A stretch of 64,000 nt of DNA, taken from NCBI GenBank assembly GCA_038496445.1, contig JALMLS010000404.1, positions 62,001 through 126,000 on the forward strand, written 5' to 3'. This DNA is from Trichosphaerium sp. ATCC 40318. Lineage: Eukaryota; Discosea; Flabellinia; Trichosidae. The notes under the pieces were generated by a model that saw only the letters and a program-made list of their open reading frames with translations, had not been told where the DNA came from and searched no databases. Shown piece by piece: positions 30,378 through 42,642 of this stretch. Position 1 is the stretch's first letter, and every line of letters starts with the position of its first letter. The position numbers and the translations under genes were made by a program.

Positions 30378-31271
30378 ATGGAAATAAAAGGGGTCATCAC
30401 ATGTATTGATTCATCAAACGCAGTTACAGACTTGTTTTCGCTTCCTCTCGAGATACTACAACATATTATTGTTAGTAACGACCTTTCATGGCAAGATTTG
30501 GCGTCGTTACAACAATCAAACCATTATCTGTGCGAAATGATACAAAACTCATCAGATTACATTTATCGTCATTTGTATCATCAGAAATGGGGTCTTGATG
30601 CTGAAAAAATAGAGTCCGCTATCCACCAGCATACCAAAATACAAGAGCATATAAATAATTATGAGCATCCCATGGCTTATTTCTTGTCACCCAAGTTGCG
30701 TAATCTTGAGTCAATCACGTGGAAAGAGAAATACAGAAATAAACTTCGTCCAAACATCATTGCAGAGTTGAATTGTGACAACAAACATGTTCACAAAGGA
30801 CAGACAGTAGCATTCAAACTTACACTTCAGAATATTGGCAAAAAACAAGAGATAGTGGACCTTTATCAAATGGAAAATGGTGATGCTATTTGCATTTGGG
30901 AGCCTATAATCACAGATGAAAGAGGGTTTCTCTACAATTTCAAGAGTATCCACAATTATTATTTAAAACGGGAAATTGGTTCTGGTTGTGCTAGATTGAA
31001 TTCAGGGGACCAACAAACAATAGAGATACCATTATTGTTTGATAATTTTAAGTCAGATGTAGGATGTTCTAGATCTAGAATATTCAAGCTACCTCCTGGT
31101 ACATTATCTCTTCAAGGTAAAATCTCTGAAGTGATGGTTGCATGTGATGAGACACCAGATGTGTTTCCTCTCCAAGTATTTGTAAAACTCTATGTTTATG
31201 CATTTTCCAATAGTAAAAATCCAATAGTTTCAAGCAATGTTGTACATCTTACAATGTACAAAACACACTAA
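30378..31271 (+). CDS. F-box / beta-sandwich family protein (member 3)
   Basis: Single exon, 297 residues, the shortest member. The F-box through YHQKWGLDAEKIES is almost the same as member 2. The bridge is unique (HTKIQEHINNYEHPMAYFLS). In the sandwich, the acidic G-x-G loop seen in others is cut down to DLYQMENGDAICIWEP, and the segment before the last strands is KLPPGTLSLQGKISEVMV. It lacks the GHCSTVTS motif that precedes the final strand in other members; here it is SNSKNPIVSSNVVHL. These loop deletions suggest a different ligand. Its promoter side (30109-30377) shows no shared element. Confidence 0.82.
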   Translation: MEIKGVITCIDSSNAVTDLFSLPLEILQHIIVSNDLSWQDLASLQQSNHYLCEMIQNSSDYIYRHLYHQKWGLDAEKIESAIHQHTKIQEHINNYEHPMAYFLSPKLRNLESITWKEKYRNKLRPNIIAELNCDNKHVHKGQTVAFKLTLQNIGKKQEIVDLYQMENGDAICIWEPIITDERGFLYNFKSIHNYYLKREIGSGCARLNSGDQQTIEIPLLFDNFKSDVGCSRSRIFKLPPGTLSLQGKISEVMVACDETPDVFPLQVFVKLYVYAFSNSKNPIVSSNVVHLTMYKTH

Positions 31272-31726
31272 TAAACTCTTTAAACTTGTAAATGAGAAAA
31301 GCCCTATTGCTGCTATTTTGACACCCAGCAATTCTACTGATCGCTAACTTAGAGTGAACATAGGTTAAAAAATTCAAACAACTATTTCTAGCTAAGCTGA
31401 AATTGTTTTACTCCAAAAGATTGGCAATCTCAGAAGCTTCAAACTGAATACACAGCACGTTACGTCATAGTAAGTATGTACTGTTGAGCATTCCAGTGTG
31501 GATAGTCATTAGTAATCTTGATATACAATAAAGGAATTAAACTAAGCTTACTGTAAGCATGATGTGTAAACAATCTTTTAATTAAAGCCTTGCTACTAAG
31601 TGGTCAAACCAAGACATGTTTGCCTAAAACTTTCTTATGTACTTTTTACAGCGAGATCAATACAATCATATTCAATGAAACTATCATCGAAGATATTTTT
31701 CCATTTCTGTTTTTGCAAAAAATTTA
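31272..31726. other. intergenic between convergent F-box genes
   Basis: About 450 bases. No coding relic recognised. AT-rich. Confidence 0.4.
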
Positions 31727-32674
31727 TTAAGATGTCTTGTACATCGTAAGGTTTACAACATTGCTTGTAACAGTTGAGCAATGTCCATAAACAACCTTGT
31801 TACCCCTAGTGTTATAAACCCTTATATGTGAATCCTTTAAAGTGTTGAGTTTTACGAATACTTGGAGAGGAAACACATCTGGTGTCTCATCACAAGCAAC
31901 CATCACTTCAGAGATTTTGCCTTGAAGAGATAATGTACCAGGAGGTATTTTAGACTGCTGCAACGCTAGAAATAATCCTCTTAATGGCTTTAAGTTGTCA
32001 AAAAGTAAAGGTATCTCAAATGTCTGTCTATCTCCTGGTTGCAGAATACGAGCAAGTCTATCTAGTTCAAAATATTCACGTTCAATCTTGTAATTTTGGA
32101 ACAACTCACCAGGATTTATGACAAGAGGTTTCCAAATATACACAGCACCTCCACCTTCAATTCGCTGACAATCATCAAGCCTTGAACCAGTACCAAGGTG
32201 TACTGTCTCTTCCGTCGTACCAATATTATGAAGTGTAAGTGTGAATGTTATTGTGTCGCCTTTGTGAACATGGGTCTTGTCACAACTCAACTCCGAGATG
32301 ATATTTGAACACAATCTGTTTCGATACTTCTCTTTCCACGTGACTGCATTTAAATTATACAAAAGAGTAGGCCCATAATACCTACAATATGACAATTGCT
32401 GATTTAAAGCAAGTGCGATGTGTTTGTGGATACCAGACTCTATTTCTTCAGCATCAAGACCCCATTTCTGATGATACAAATGACGATAAATGTAATCTGA
32501 CGAGTTTCGTATCATTTCGCACAGATAATGGTTTGATTGTTGTAACGAAGCTAAATCTTGCCATGAAAGGTCATTACTTACAATAATATGTTGTAGTATC
32601 TCGATTGGAAGCGAAAACAACTCTATGACTTCCACGCATAATGTATCAACACGTGCAAGCCGTTTAGGTGTCAT
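31727..32674 (-). CDS. F-box / beta-sandwich family protein (member 4)
   Basis: Single exon, 315 residues, convergent with member 3. The F-box is LFSLPIEILQHIIVSNDLSW after MTPKRLARVDTLCVEVI. The bridge IALALNQQLSYCRYYGPTLL is shared in part with members 1 and 5. The early sandwich strands (HVHKGDTITFTLTLHNIG) match member 1, while the late ones (PPGTLSLQGKISEVMVACDE) match member 3, so it is a mosaic. That pattern is best explained by gene conversion among copies. The C-terminus is GHCSTVTSNVVNLTMYKTS. Confidence 0.82.
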   Translation of the reverse strand: MTPKRLARVDTLCVEVIELFSLPIEILQHIIVSNDLSWQDLASLQQSNHYLCEMIRNSSDYIYRHLYHQKWGLDAEEIESGIHKHIALALNQQLSYCRYYGPTLLYNLNAVTWKEKYRNRLCSNIISELSCDKTHVHKGDTITFTLTLHNIGTTEETVHLGTGSRLDDCQRIEGGGAVYIWKPLVINPGELFQNYKIEREYFELDRLARILQPGDRQTFEIPLLFDNLKPLRGLFLALQQSKIPPGTLSLQGKISEVMVACDETPDVFPLQVFVKLNTLKDSHIRVYNTRGNKVVYGHCSTVTSNVVNLTMYKTS

Positions 32675-32979
32675 TTGAACTTTAAATAATTATAATTTGG
32701 GCAATCAGTTTTCACTGAGCGACACAGAAAGATTTTTGACAAATAAACAAAGGATTGGTTTTTATGGTTTTATTTTTTTGTACAGGGTTAGGCAACATAT
32801 AAAAGTAAAGAATATTCTGCCTCACATGTATCATGATCCAATATTCGAAAAAGGATAAGTAGTAGAGAGGGCGAAAATCGTATTCTTTTGTGTGTAGAAA
32901 AAATACCCAACAAATATCATTATTATTTCTTTTTTTGTTCTTGTTTTTTTTTTTTTCAGTTCTTAGGCCTGGTGTGATG

Positions 32980-35900
32980 CTAAGATAGGATATCCTTTAA
33001 AGCCTGTGTAGAAGAGATATTAGAATTTGAATAAAACCACATGGGAACTAAGAAGCTGAACTTTTCTTTCAGAAAAGAAAAAAAGTTTTTTTTCAATATA
33101 AAAAGTATGGTATGCTCTTACCTCATATTTCTCGGCGTATGTCTTATAGTACTCTTCGTTATTATTCTCCTTACTTAGATAATCTTTTATGGTAACACCA
33201 CTTGCTTTGTATAGCTCAGTAAACTTATTTACATCCTAAACAAACACGTTAGAAACAAAAAAAACTCAAAAAAAAAAAAAAAAAAATAGTTCAAGGAATT
33301 TATGGCTTGGCATCTACGGCCTTGCTTTGACAACTCAAATAAAATGTTACTTATAAGATATACGTACTGTTAGCTCAATAATCTTCAAAAATGTTTCAGA
33401 GGCGATTTTCTCAGCAAGAGATCTTGATTCGATTACTGATGTCAAAGGCGCCTTCAAATCAGCTAGAGGTACACCTCCTGATACAACAGAAGTTCCAAGG
33501 AAGTTACCAATATGCTTAGGTGCCAAAGGATAATCAATAACAACATCTTCAATAGTCTCAATTGTGAGAGATAACCTAAGAAAAAAATAAGAATAATTCA
33601 AAGAAAAAAATCAAGCGGATCTTTTTATCCAATCCTACGTACCCACTGACGACGTCTTTGGCTGATAATAATTTCTCACTAAAGAAGTGCTCCATGAGAC
33701 CAACAAGTAATTTACGTTTCTCAGGTTTCTGGACAATGCCACACTCAAAGAATTTCATAGCAACACGTCCATGTTGATCAGGTGATTCAAGTTCTTGTAC
33801 ACAAAGTACAGCTTCCTCCTTTTCGTAACTAAGAAGATATTCTTCAAGGATGAGTTCGATCTTCTTATCAAGTTTTGTAAAGTCGACTTTCTATAACAAA
33901 GGTAAGAAGAAAGAAACCAGAGAAGAAGAAGAAAAGTCAATTTGTTTTCAGAAGTTAAGTTTGTTTGAACGAATCTTCGCAAGACAACTCACCTTTGCCT
34001 CAACCTTTGGTGCTGGTGCTTGAGCTTGTTTGTTAGGTGACTGTGCAGGTCTGTTTTGGTTGTTATTTCCTCTTTGGTTATTACCACCGTGCTGTTTCTT
34101 TGAGTTGACTTGTGGAGAGCCTCTGTTCTTTTTACGATTATTTCTGCTCCTTGAGTTGCTTGTTTTGAATTCATATTTGTTCTGCACAGGTACTCTACCA
34201 CCACCGCCGCCACCACGGCGATTGTCGTTATTTCTGTTACGTCCACGATTACTTCTAAACAATTTATAAGCAAGGTGAATCTCAGAGTAAATACAAGAGC
34301 CAAAAGTGCAAAAGAACTCCAAAAAAAGTACTTTTTCAAAAATTTTGTTGAAGATTAATCGTACGTTTTGGTGCTGACTGTGTTCCATCCGTCATCTGAT
34401 CTTCCACCAGATTTAGATAAATTACCAGAACGACCGCTTCCTCTTGATCTATTACCACGACGTCCTTTATTACCGGATGTTTCCCAATCTCCAGCACTTC
34501 TATTCAATCTACCACCGCCACCACGGCCTCCTCTTTGGTTGCGTGAATTACGTGGTGAGTACGAATTATTACGGTTATCTCTTGGAGATCTATAATCTCT
34601 TGGAGATGATTGAGCAGATGACCTTGATTGAGTGGACGCTGGTTTGCCTAAAACAAAGGTTAGACCAAGAAAAATTCAAAAAGATTCGCTTTGTTTTCTT
34701 TTACCTTTTTCAGCCCAACCACGTTTGTAAAAGTCAAGGGTATCCATTAACATGTATTTCATACGTGAGTCTAATTTATCGCTTGTTGACAAATGTTCTA
34801 CAACCTTAACATAGTTTTGGATCTTTGTAGGATCTCTAAGGACAAAAATTAGCAAAAGAAAAGCAACAGTTGCAAACAAACAAAAAAAAAACACGTTTCA
34901 TTATCAAAACGAACCTTTTTTGTAGTTTTTTACCAGTAAGTCTCAACAACACTGACATGAGTTCAATAGAGCGCGCAACAGGTGCCTCCAAGTCACCAAT
35001 AAGTGTTCTCAATACGCTGTGGATTACAACATCTGGAAGCATCTCTTTTAAGTACAAGTTACCAACGAATTGGACATCTTTAAAAGAGTGAAGGAGGGTT
35101 AACTTTTCTTCTTCAAAAAAAAATCGGACTATGATTGACTTTTGTGTCCAAAAAAAGTTGCATAAAATCAAGAGGATACTGCCAAGGCTTCTACGTGTAT
35201 TCTTAAATGCTACTTCTTCTTTCTGTGCGCTATTCATTTCTTCAGTAACCTTATATTTTGGTTCTTTAGCACGATCTTTGAATTCATGCTCGCAAGAGCC
35301 AATGAGCAATCGTCTAAAGTCCTATACCAACGCGTAAATATTAATGATTCTACTCGCTTCAAAGAAAACAAACTACGTACAATAGGGCGCGCGTTTTCAA
35401 CTTTAAACACTGGAAGACGTTGTGATAGAATTTGACAAAGATGAGCGTAGATTTCACCAAAGTTTGGTTCTTCAATAGCCTTTTCAAAAACAAGACCTAC
35501 CAGACCCTAAACAAATACAGTGAGTACTCTTATCTACTTTTATAAAACGTACCTTAAGTGGTGCTGGGCTCTTAACTTGTTTTTCGGCCAACTCAATGAC
35601 TTGGTTTGTCAATTTCTGAAAGTTAGCTTTTGCAAGCTTATTAAGGATTCTAAACAGTTAAATAAGCTTTTTTGAACCCTTTTTGGAAACTTTGACGCAC
35701 ATATTGACATCACGATAGAGAGTTTGGTATTTAGCAACATTTTCTTCACTCTCATCAGCTTCCCAACGCCCTTTGACATTGAGTTTTGGTTTCTGAAAGG
35801 AACGTAAGTAAAAAAAGATGCACTACGCGCAAATAAAAACGGTTGACTTACAGGCTTTGGAGGTCCTTTTGGCTGCCTTGGCTTTCTGTTTTGTTTACCA

Positions 35901-38900
35901 GCACGTCCATGACGACGTTTCTCATTCTTAGGTCCTACAAAGCGTAAACTTACAAAACCAGAACAAAACCACAGGGTAGAGGATAATACAACGTACGTAG
36001 AGCAAATTTGGTGTTGAAACCTTCTGGTGTCTCTTTACAATGTGCTAACTACATAATGCATAAGTATTACGAGTACATACGGTAACCTATGTACGTCTTT
36101 AAATGAAAGCAAGAAATCAGTCTTGTAAGTCTTTTTCTTATTAGGATCTTCAGGTTCTTGTTCTTGTTCAACAGCAACAACATCGCTTGAAGATGAAACT
36201 AGGTACACAGATGTTCCTAGATAGTAGTTTTAGGCAAAGCAATAAAAAAGTTGGAATTACACTTCGTTTATCTGTTCAGTACAAGTCTATTTAACATCCA
36301 AAAAGATAGTGTTACGTACCTTGAGTCAATTTTGCTACAGCAGCGAAAGAAGTACGGTTGCAAGCAATACCATATTCTCTAGCTAGATCGACAATATTAC
36401 CGTCCAATTCACCCGCTTTAGCTAATAAAGAGTTAGTTTCAATCCAAAAAAAAATACTAGTCTACAAAATCAAAAATAACACGCTAGACGCATACACGAA
36501 GCATACAAAGGTATGTAGCGCTATAAATTTGCAAAATTCAATGATTTTGAATTTACTTTTGGAGCGATTAAATAGGCTTGTACGCACATTCATCATCTTG
36601 TTCTTCTTGTATATCGTAAATACGCTCATTTGCAGCGATGTAATGTAGAATTTGTCCTTCAGTTATCTCGGCTTTATCAACCATGACGGTGAGCTCATGA
36701 GTCAATTTTTCCTTTCCTTGAGGTATTGTAAGCATAATTTCAATTTTGAATAAAATGGAAACCATCAATCAGTGAATTTCAGAGAAACGAAAAGCAAAGA
36801 CTCAAATAGTAATGTATAAAACAGTGTAGTCGTACCTTCATCGTCTAAAGGTGGGAATGTAATCTTTAGGGTAACTGGGGACTCTTCAGTAGGAATTCTA
36901 GTCAAGAAACCCCAAACAATAGCAAGATCTAAATGCGAATTAATACCCTTAGCTTGGCTGTAAAGAGCAAATATGATTTCGAGAGTTCAGCTAAATGAAA
37001 AAAAATTGTAGAATCTTTAACAATAATTATGTACCTCCACGATAAAAGCTGGATATTGTTTCAGACGATTCTTTGTACATTACGCCAGTCTTAAAGCCTG
37101 AGTAGTCAACAGATACTTCAGCAAAAATAGCTTGCAAAGCACGCTCAACTTGGCGCATAGCCTTATCTAGGTTGTTTCTTTAGTTAAATCTAAGCTCTAC
37201 AAAAAAAAAATACTCACTTTTAAGTTCTTCCTCAGATGAAGCATCAAAAACGAACTCTGGGTATCCACAAGCGCTCTTAACGATTGAATTGAGCTACACG
37301 AATCATAGTTAGAAAAAACGTACTACTTGCTCTAAGAAAGAAAAAAAAAATGTCATAAAAACACGTACAACAAACGTGTTAGTAGCACTACCAATGGCTA
37401 GGGTAAAAAAATTGCCATTGTGGTTCTCAACAGGTTCATGTTCCTCATTTTCGTCAGTTTGATACTTCTCAACAACGGAAATCAAAGCATCACTATCAGA
37501 CACTTGTCCACTTGAAATAAGGTAGAGCTGACGCGATTTTACTGTTTTCTCTGCAGGCGCTAGTTTATATACTTCCTCTAGTCCAACGTGAAGGTCTCTG
37601 AGGTAAAGTGTGAGCATTAAATCGAGCCACTAGGGTAGTTTTTAGTACCTGTGACCTTGCTCGATTGCAGCAAGCATTTTATCATTAGCATACTCTCTAG
37701 CCTTTTCTATATTCTCTGTTGAAGCCAATACGCTCTTATCAAAAGCCATGGATAGTTTGGAACCCAATACGATAACATTGAATTGCACCTGAAGAAAATA
37801 TCGTTAGTACAAAGATTCTTTACTAAAAATGTCAAAAATGTAGCTGGTTTTGCAAACATTCGCGTAAAGTTTCACGCGCGTAGCGGCTGCGAAAAACATT
37901 GTAAATAGAGCTTACTTGATCATGCTTAGTCAGTTCATCAAGAGCAGAGTGTAGAGCTTGTTTAAAAGAGTCTAAATTAGCCTTGTAGGCATCCACTACG
38001 AATAAAATTTCGCAAGCTACAGTTTGTACTGGTACGGCATCTGTCTTGAAGCAGAACATGACAGCAACCTTTTCGCGTCTAAATTCGGATTTTAAAACAA
38101 TGTAAGGAAAATACATTCAAAAAAACGGAAATAGATTTGTGAGATGTAACAACAATAGTAGTTCAGTGTACATACCTTTCGCCAGGGAATTTCTCAAGGA
38201 AACAACCAGGAAGCTTTTTATCTTCGCTTTGCTTCCAATTAACCAAAATACAGATATCTGCGTCGCTTAGTGCGTTTGTTTCGCCTTCTTTTGGTTTTTC
38301 CAATGATAAAGTTCCTTTCGCCGCATCACTGTTTTCAAATACAATAGGGTGCGTAGGCGATGTCACAGCTTCAATATCGCAAAACATGTCCACCGACAAT
38401 TGGACATCAAGACCATAGTCGATATTCTCGCCACCATCTTCCCTGTCGCCTACATAACTGCGAGGAGACACAGTTGTTGGTAAAACAAGGCGTAATCCTG
38501 TTTCACCTTCCAAGTACAGTTCAGAGACAAAAGTGATTTGTACGGATAGTACATCACCCACAATATCGTCCAAGCGAGCGATAAGTAGATCTGGTGAGTC
38601 TGCAGTGAGCTCTGCGCTGATATCGTGACCTGTCACTTCCTTGTACTTTTTCAGCGCTTCTTGTCTGTCCTCTACCTTACTGATGATTTTGTTATCGTCT
38701 AAGGCTATCTGGAAGTCCGTAATGATACCAAGGTCATAAATTGGAAACTTGAACACGGCCGATTTGGCATCGGTCACTGTGTATCGCTGGGTGTATGTTA
38801 TTTGAGCAGCGAGGTTTTGTACTGTCCCAGTAATTGAAACATCCTTCAAAGGAATAGGATCGTTGTTAATTCGCCATAGATTAGACTTTACCGTGTGCAT
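32980..38900 (-). CDS. VIT-VWA domain protein fused to eIF4G (MIF4G-MA3)
   Basis: A gene of about 20 exons from ATG 38898-38900 to TAG 32980-32982. Exon 1 is a VIT domain (TVQNLAAQITYTQRYTVTDA...). A VWA-like domain follows (CEILFVVDAYKANLDSF; MIDAS DxSxS is not kept) and a VWA5A/ITIH-type C-terminal region ending REYGIACNRTSFAAVAKLTQ. The next exon joins in phase 1 across a GTACGT...CTAG intron (about 36201-36318) and holds an eIF4E-binding motif YKTDFLL, then a MIF4G domain (FEKAIEEPNFGEIYAQLC; LLIGSCEHEF), an RG/Asn-rich linker (RRGGGGGGR), and an MA3 domain (LILEEYLLSYEKEEAVLCVQ). It ends YEALKDILS. eIF4G scaffolds cap-dependent translation initiation; VIT-VWA proteins form protein-protein platforms. 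If no separate promoter or stop lies between them, this is one protein of roughly 1,400 residues or more. Confidence 0.75.
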
Positions 38901-39046
38901 TCGAGCTCAAATGCGCTATGCGGTATGAATACTTTTGTAGACAACTTTTTCGCTTGTGCGGAAAGTACACTTTTTTTAATCACTCACCTCAAAAATTACT
39001 TGGACGCTAGCGCTAACGCGTTGACACGCGTGTTGTTAATACAGTT

Positions 39047-42000
39047 ATGCCAGAAGAATCTAATCGGTCCAAATGTCCGCCAATTGCACTTTTGAGTATT
39101 TACAAGCATTGTAGGGAAGTGTCACATTATTTTGAACCAGATAGCTTCGTTTTCAACGGTTTGCGTTTTTATCGCGGTTGTGGCTTCTATTGGCACTACT
39201 GTATTGTACTTGGATGTAATTGAGCCAAGCATGTGTCAAGTACCTTATATGTACCCATACACTATTCGTGTCCATCCCAAAGGTGTCCCTGATACCACCA
39301 AATACGCTTTGTATCTTTATAGAGACGGTTACCCAACAAAGAGACAACCAACAGTAAACCAGTCATAAATAGTGGCATTCGCACTAATACACTCCTAGAG
39401 AGTGGAAAAAGGTAGCCTTACTGGCATTCCTGTTCTTTTTTTCCCTGGAAACGCAGGTTAAGTACATTCAGCGCATTCTTTCTTCTGACTCGTCCCAAGG
39501 TAGCTACAATCAAGTGCGAACGCTTGGATACAAGCTGTTTATCCAACACAACAAGTTTGATGAAACTGTGCGTATTTTTTTTTACATAATCACGTGATCA
39601 ATTAGCAGATTTTTCGTTTTCTAATATACCTCAGAAGAATGTTAAAGAAAGATATGATGTGTTCGTTGTTGATCAAAAGGAAGAGTTTTCGGGTTTCAGC
39701 GGTGTATTATTGAAGCGTCAGACAGAGTATGCGGTTGCTTGTTTGAAATACATTATGTCATTGTATCAAAAGCCGAGGCAAGCTGTATTGGTTGGTCACT
39801 CTATGGGTGGTATTATCGCTATGGGTGTTCTTGCTTCACCTGGATATGTACCCAATAGTGTGCATACCATATTAACGCTTGCTTCACCTCTCAGGTTAGC
39901 ATTTTGCGAAAGGCATTTTCTTGTACTTGTTCTCAAATTAATCTTGTTATCGCTTCTGTAGGAGACCTCCATTGAGTTTTAGTGCAAAAATGGATCAATA
40001 CTACAGGAATATTTCTAGGTTTTGGTCAGAGAGTGAAGGTAAGGTATACACAGTCATGTGCAAGATTAACATTTAAAAAAGTGACAAAAGATGTGGCTGT
40101 TGTATCGATTGCTTCTGGTGCTAGAGATTTGCAAGTTAGTGACACTCTAGCGCTTATTAAGACTTCTTCTACGCTTGAAAATTATCTAGCGCTATCAGCT
40201 ACATCTATACCTTATGTATGGGCTTCACCAGATCACCAAGTACGAAAAATACTATTTGGCTGTAATCAGTTGCACCTTACTGTATGTTTAGGCTGCTGTG
40301 TGGTGCTCACAACTTATCTCTATTCTTTGTAAAGCACTTGATAGTACAGTAAAAGCACGTCTTACTGTCCCTAAAGTTTTGCCAATTGATGATCGCATGA
40401 AGACGCTAAAAAGCTTCTTTGTATCGTAAGTTTAGAATTTTGTTTTGTAAAAAAACCCCCCATATTCTCACGTTGCTTAGACAAATCGACAAGTTGTTGT
40501 TTTCAAGTGTTACTCTTAAAACTGTGAATAAATTATCAAAGGTATGTATCTACACTTAATGACTTATTAATCGTTCATTGTTAAAGGCTAGAGTAAAATC
40601 AAAACATGCATTTATCAGCTTTGGAAGTTCTGTCAAACTTTCAACAAAACATTACTTAACTTGGAACATTCGGTACTTTTAAAGAAAAAATTACTACGCA
40701 AAGGAATGGAGTATCCATACCTCGTTACACTTATGTTGCTGTTTTAACATGTGTACTGTAGTGAACATGAAGGAAAGTCATTTTATTTTGTCACTTCAAT
40801 ATCCATAGTAAAATATGGCGTTATCGTATGCTCTTCGGATGACGATTGTCACAGCGTTGATAAAGATAATATCATACGCTTACCTTACTCTGTGGGTATG
40901 TAGAACGATTTTTTTAACAGCGACAAGGGCTGATTTTTATGTTAGCAACTTGAGTTTTCCGTTTTTTTTGTTTGACTTTTCATACAGAACGCAAATCACA
41001 GACTATCGTTTCTCAGCAGAATTTATTCATTGTATATATTCCTGCTTCTCAACTAAAGGATTATGCTTATGTTGGAGTGCTCAAAAAGAAAGGACATGAA
41101 ATACCTTCAACAGAGTATTGTGGCATGTTTAAAGATACATTAAATACAAAAGATTTCTTTGATGATTCAATACGTATACCTACAGATGCCTTGATATCAA
41201 AGGTATCAATAGAAAATACATTATCATACCAAGTAGATGTATCTCCTACCAATACGAGTAAGTGAGATTGAGGTTTTTGACTTTTCGGTTAATGAAAGTT
41301 TCTTTTTAGGCGTTTTGTGCTATGAACCTTTACTATTCCATTATCTCCCGTATATGCGTCAGTTTAGATGGGGTATCAACTCTTTAATCACTAAAGGTCA
41401 TCATGATACGGAAAACGATACTGGTTATTTATTTATTCTAAGAGATCCAAAATGTTCATATGAAGTACCCAACAAACTAATGTTTCAACTTTTTGATGTT
41501 TTTATCCTAGGTAAAATTCTCAATTTCATGGAGGGATACTATTGATATTTATACTCGAGAGGTTGCGCCTATTATCATAACATCTGTTTGTGCTATTTAT
41601 TCTATTGCTGTATGTCTTCGCATACTCCAAGGTATACTTTCGTTTCGAGTAAAAAACGTGATAGATTTTTTTTTACTGACAAGATTCCTTTAACAGGTTC
41701 AAATACCCATTTGAGTGTATTTGATATAACTACAGCTGTTATCTTTTTAAATATGGTGGGCGTATTTTTACATTTTTCACAGATGCTACAACACCCTATT
41801 CAGCACACGTACGCCATAGCATGATTTCAAAAATCTTGTTGAATTTTTTGCTTGTTCTTTTTTTCTCATCTTCTTCCTTAGTTTGCTTGGCATTTCTGTT
41901 GCTGGTGGTTTTGTGTCATCGATGATCTATGTATCTTCCGTGGTTGGAAGCATCTACATGCGATTTAGACAACCTAAATCGTCAAGTCAGCCTATGTCTT

Positions 42001-42559
42001 TGATAGGCTTTTCAGTGTTGATTGTTATTGCATCAGTGTTATCATACTATGTACCGCTCATAGCTTTGGTGCTTATCATTGCATTGTTTTTGCGGACGCC
42101 TGTGTCCAAGGTAAGTCAATTTTCCTTTATCTGCCATAACAGTACCGAATAATTAATGACTTTTGTGCAGGATTCATTATCTCTGTTTGCTGGCGCTATA
42201 GGATTACTTCTTGTATCATTGCCACCTCTTCTTCCTGTTGTAGGAGCAGATAAGACTATTATAACACCTCAAGTGTCTACTGTTTTTTCTGTTCTTGCTT
42301 GTGTCACATACGTATCTGCTTTGACATTAAGACTCGGCTTAAAGACGCGATTTTTACTGTACGTTTGATATCATATTAATATGGCATAGTTTTTTTTGAT
42401 TATGATCGTAGGGTTTTACCTGGTATGTTGTTCATACTTGGAACATTTTTCTATGATTTAGAGCGATTCTGGTATAGTTCTTCATGGCTTTCTATAGCTT
42501 TTATTTTAATGTCATTATGTGGAAAGGTTGCTGATACAAAAAAAGGCAAAACAGATTAA
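39047..42559 (+). CDS. PGAP1: GPI inositol-deacylase
   Basis: Multi-exon gene on the plus strand, divergent from the VIT-VWA-eIF4G gene. The ATG at 39047 is preferred because the membrane-anchor frame (SFSTVCVFIAVVASIGTTVL) has no ATG of its own; an intron of 19 or 40 nt ending at 39114 puts it in frame. The luminal lipase shows the family's MYPYTIRVHPKG start, LTGIPVLFFPGNAG, and the serine motif GHSMGG (AVLVGHSMGGIIAMGVLASP). The C-terminal third has several membrane segments (about 41560-42530: AVIFLNMVGVFLHF, LLVSLPPLLPVVG) and ends AKTD-type polar tail. PGAP1 removes the inositol acyl chain from GPI anchors in the ER, allowing export. The GPI-type LamG proteins at 55-60 kb are plausible clients. 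Confidence 0.88.
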
Positions 42560-42590
42560 GAAAAAAATCGGAAATGGTAATAAAAAAAGC

Positions 42591-42608
42591 ATTAGCCACG
42601 TGGCTAAT
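42591..42608. promoter_or_regulatory. 18-bp perfect palindrome with CACGTG core
   Basis: ATTAGCCACGTGGCTAAT reads the same on both strands. It lies 31 bases after the PGAP1 stop and 34 bases before the TA-flanked element. CACGTG is the binding core of bHLH-type factors. It is the longest perfect palindrome with that core that I noticed. Confidence 0.45.
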
Positions 42609-42642
42609 TGGGTGTAATAAAAACCACTATCAAGGTTGTATA

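Noticed and set aside
34030-34600. Pro/Leu-rich plus-strand frames
   Set aside because: They are the complement of the RG/Asn-rich linker of the eIF4G part.
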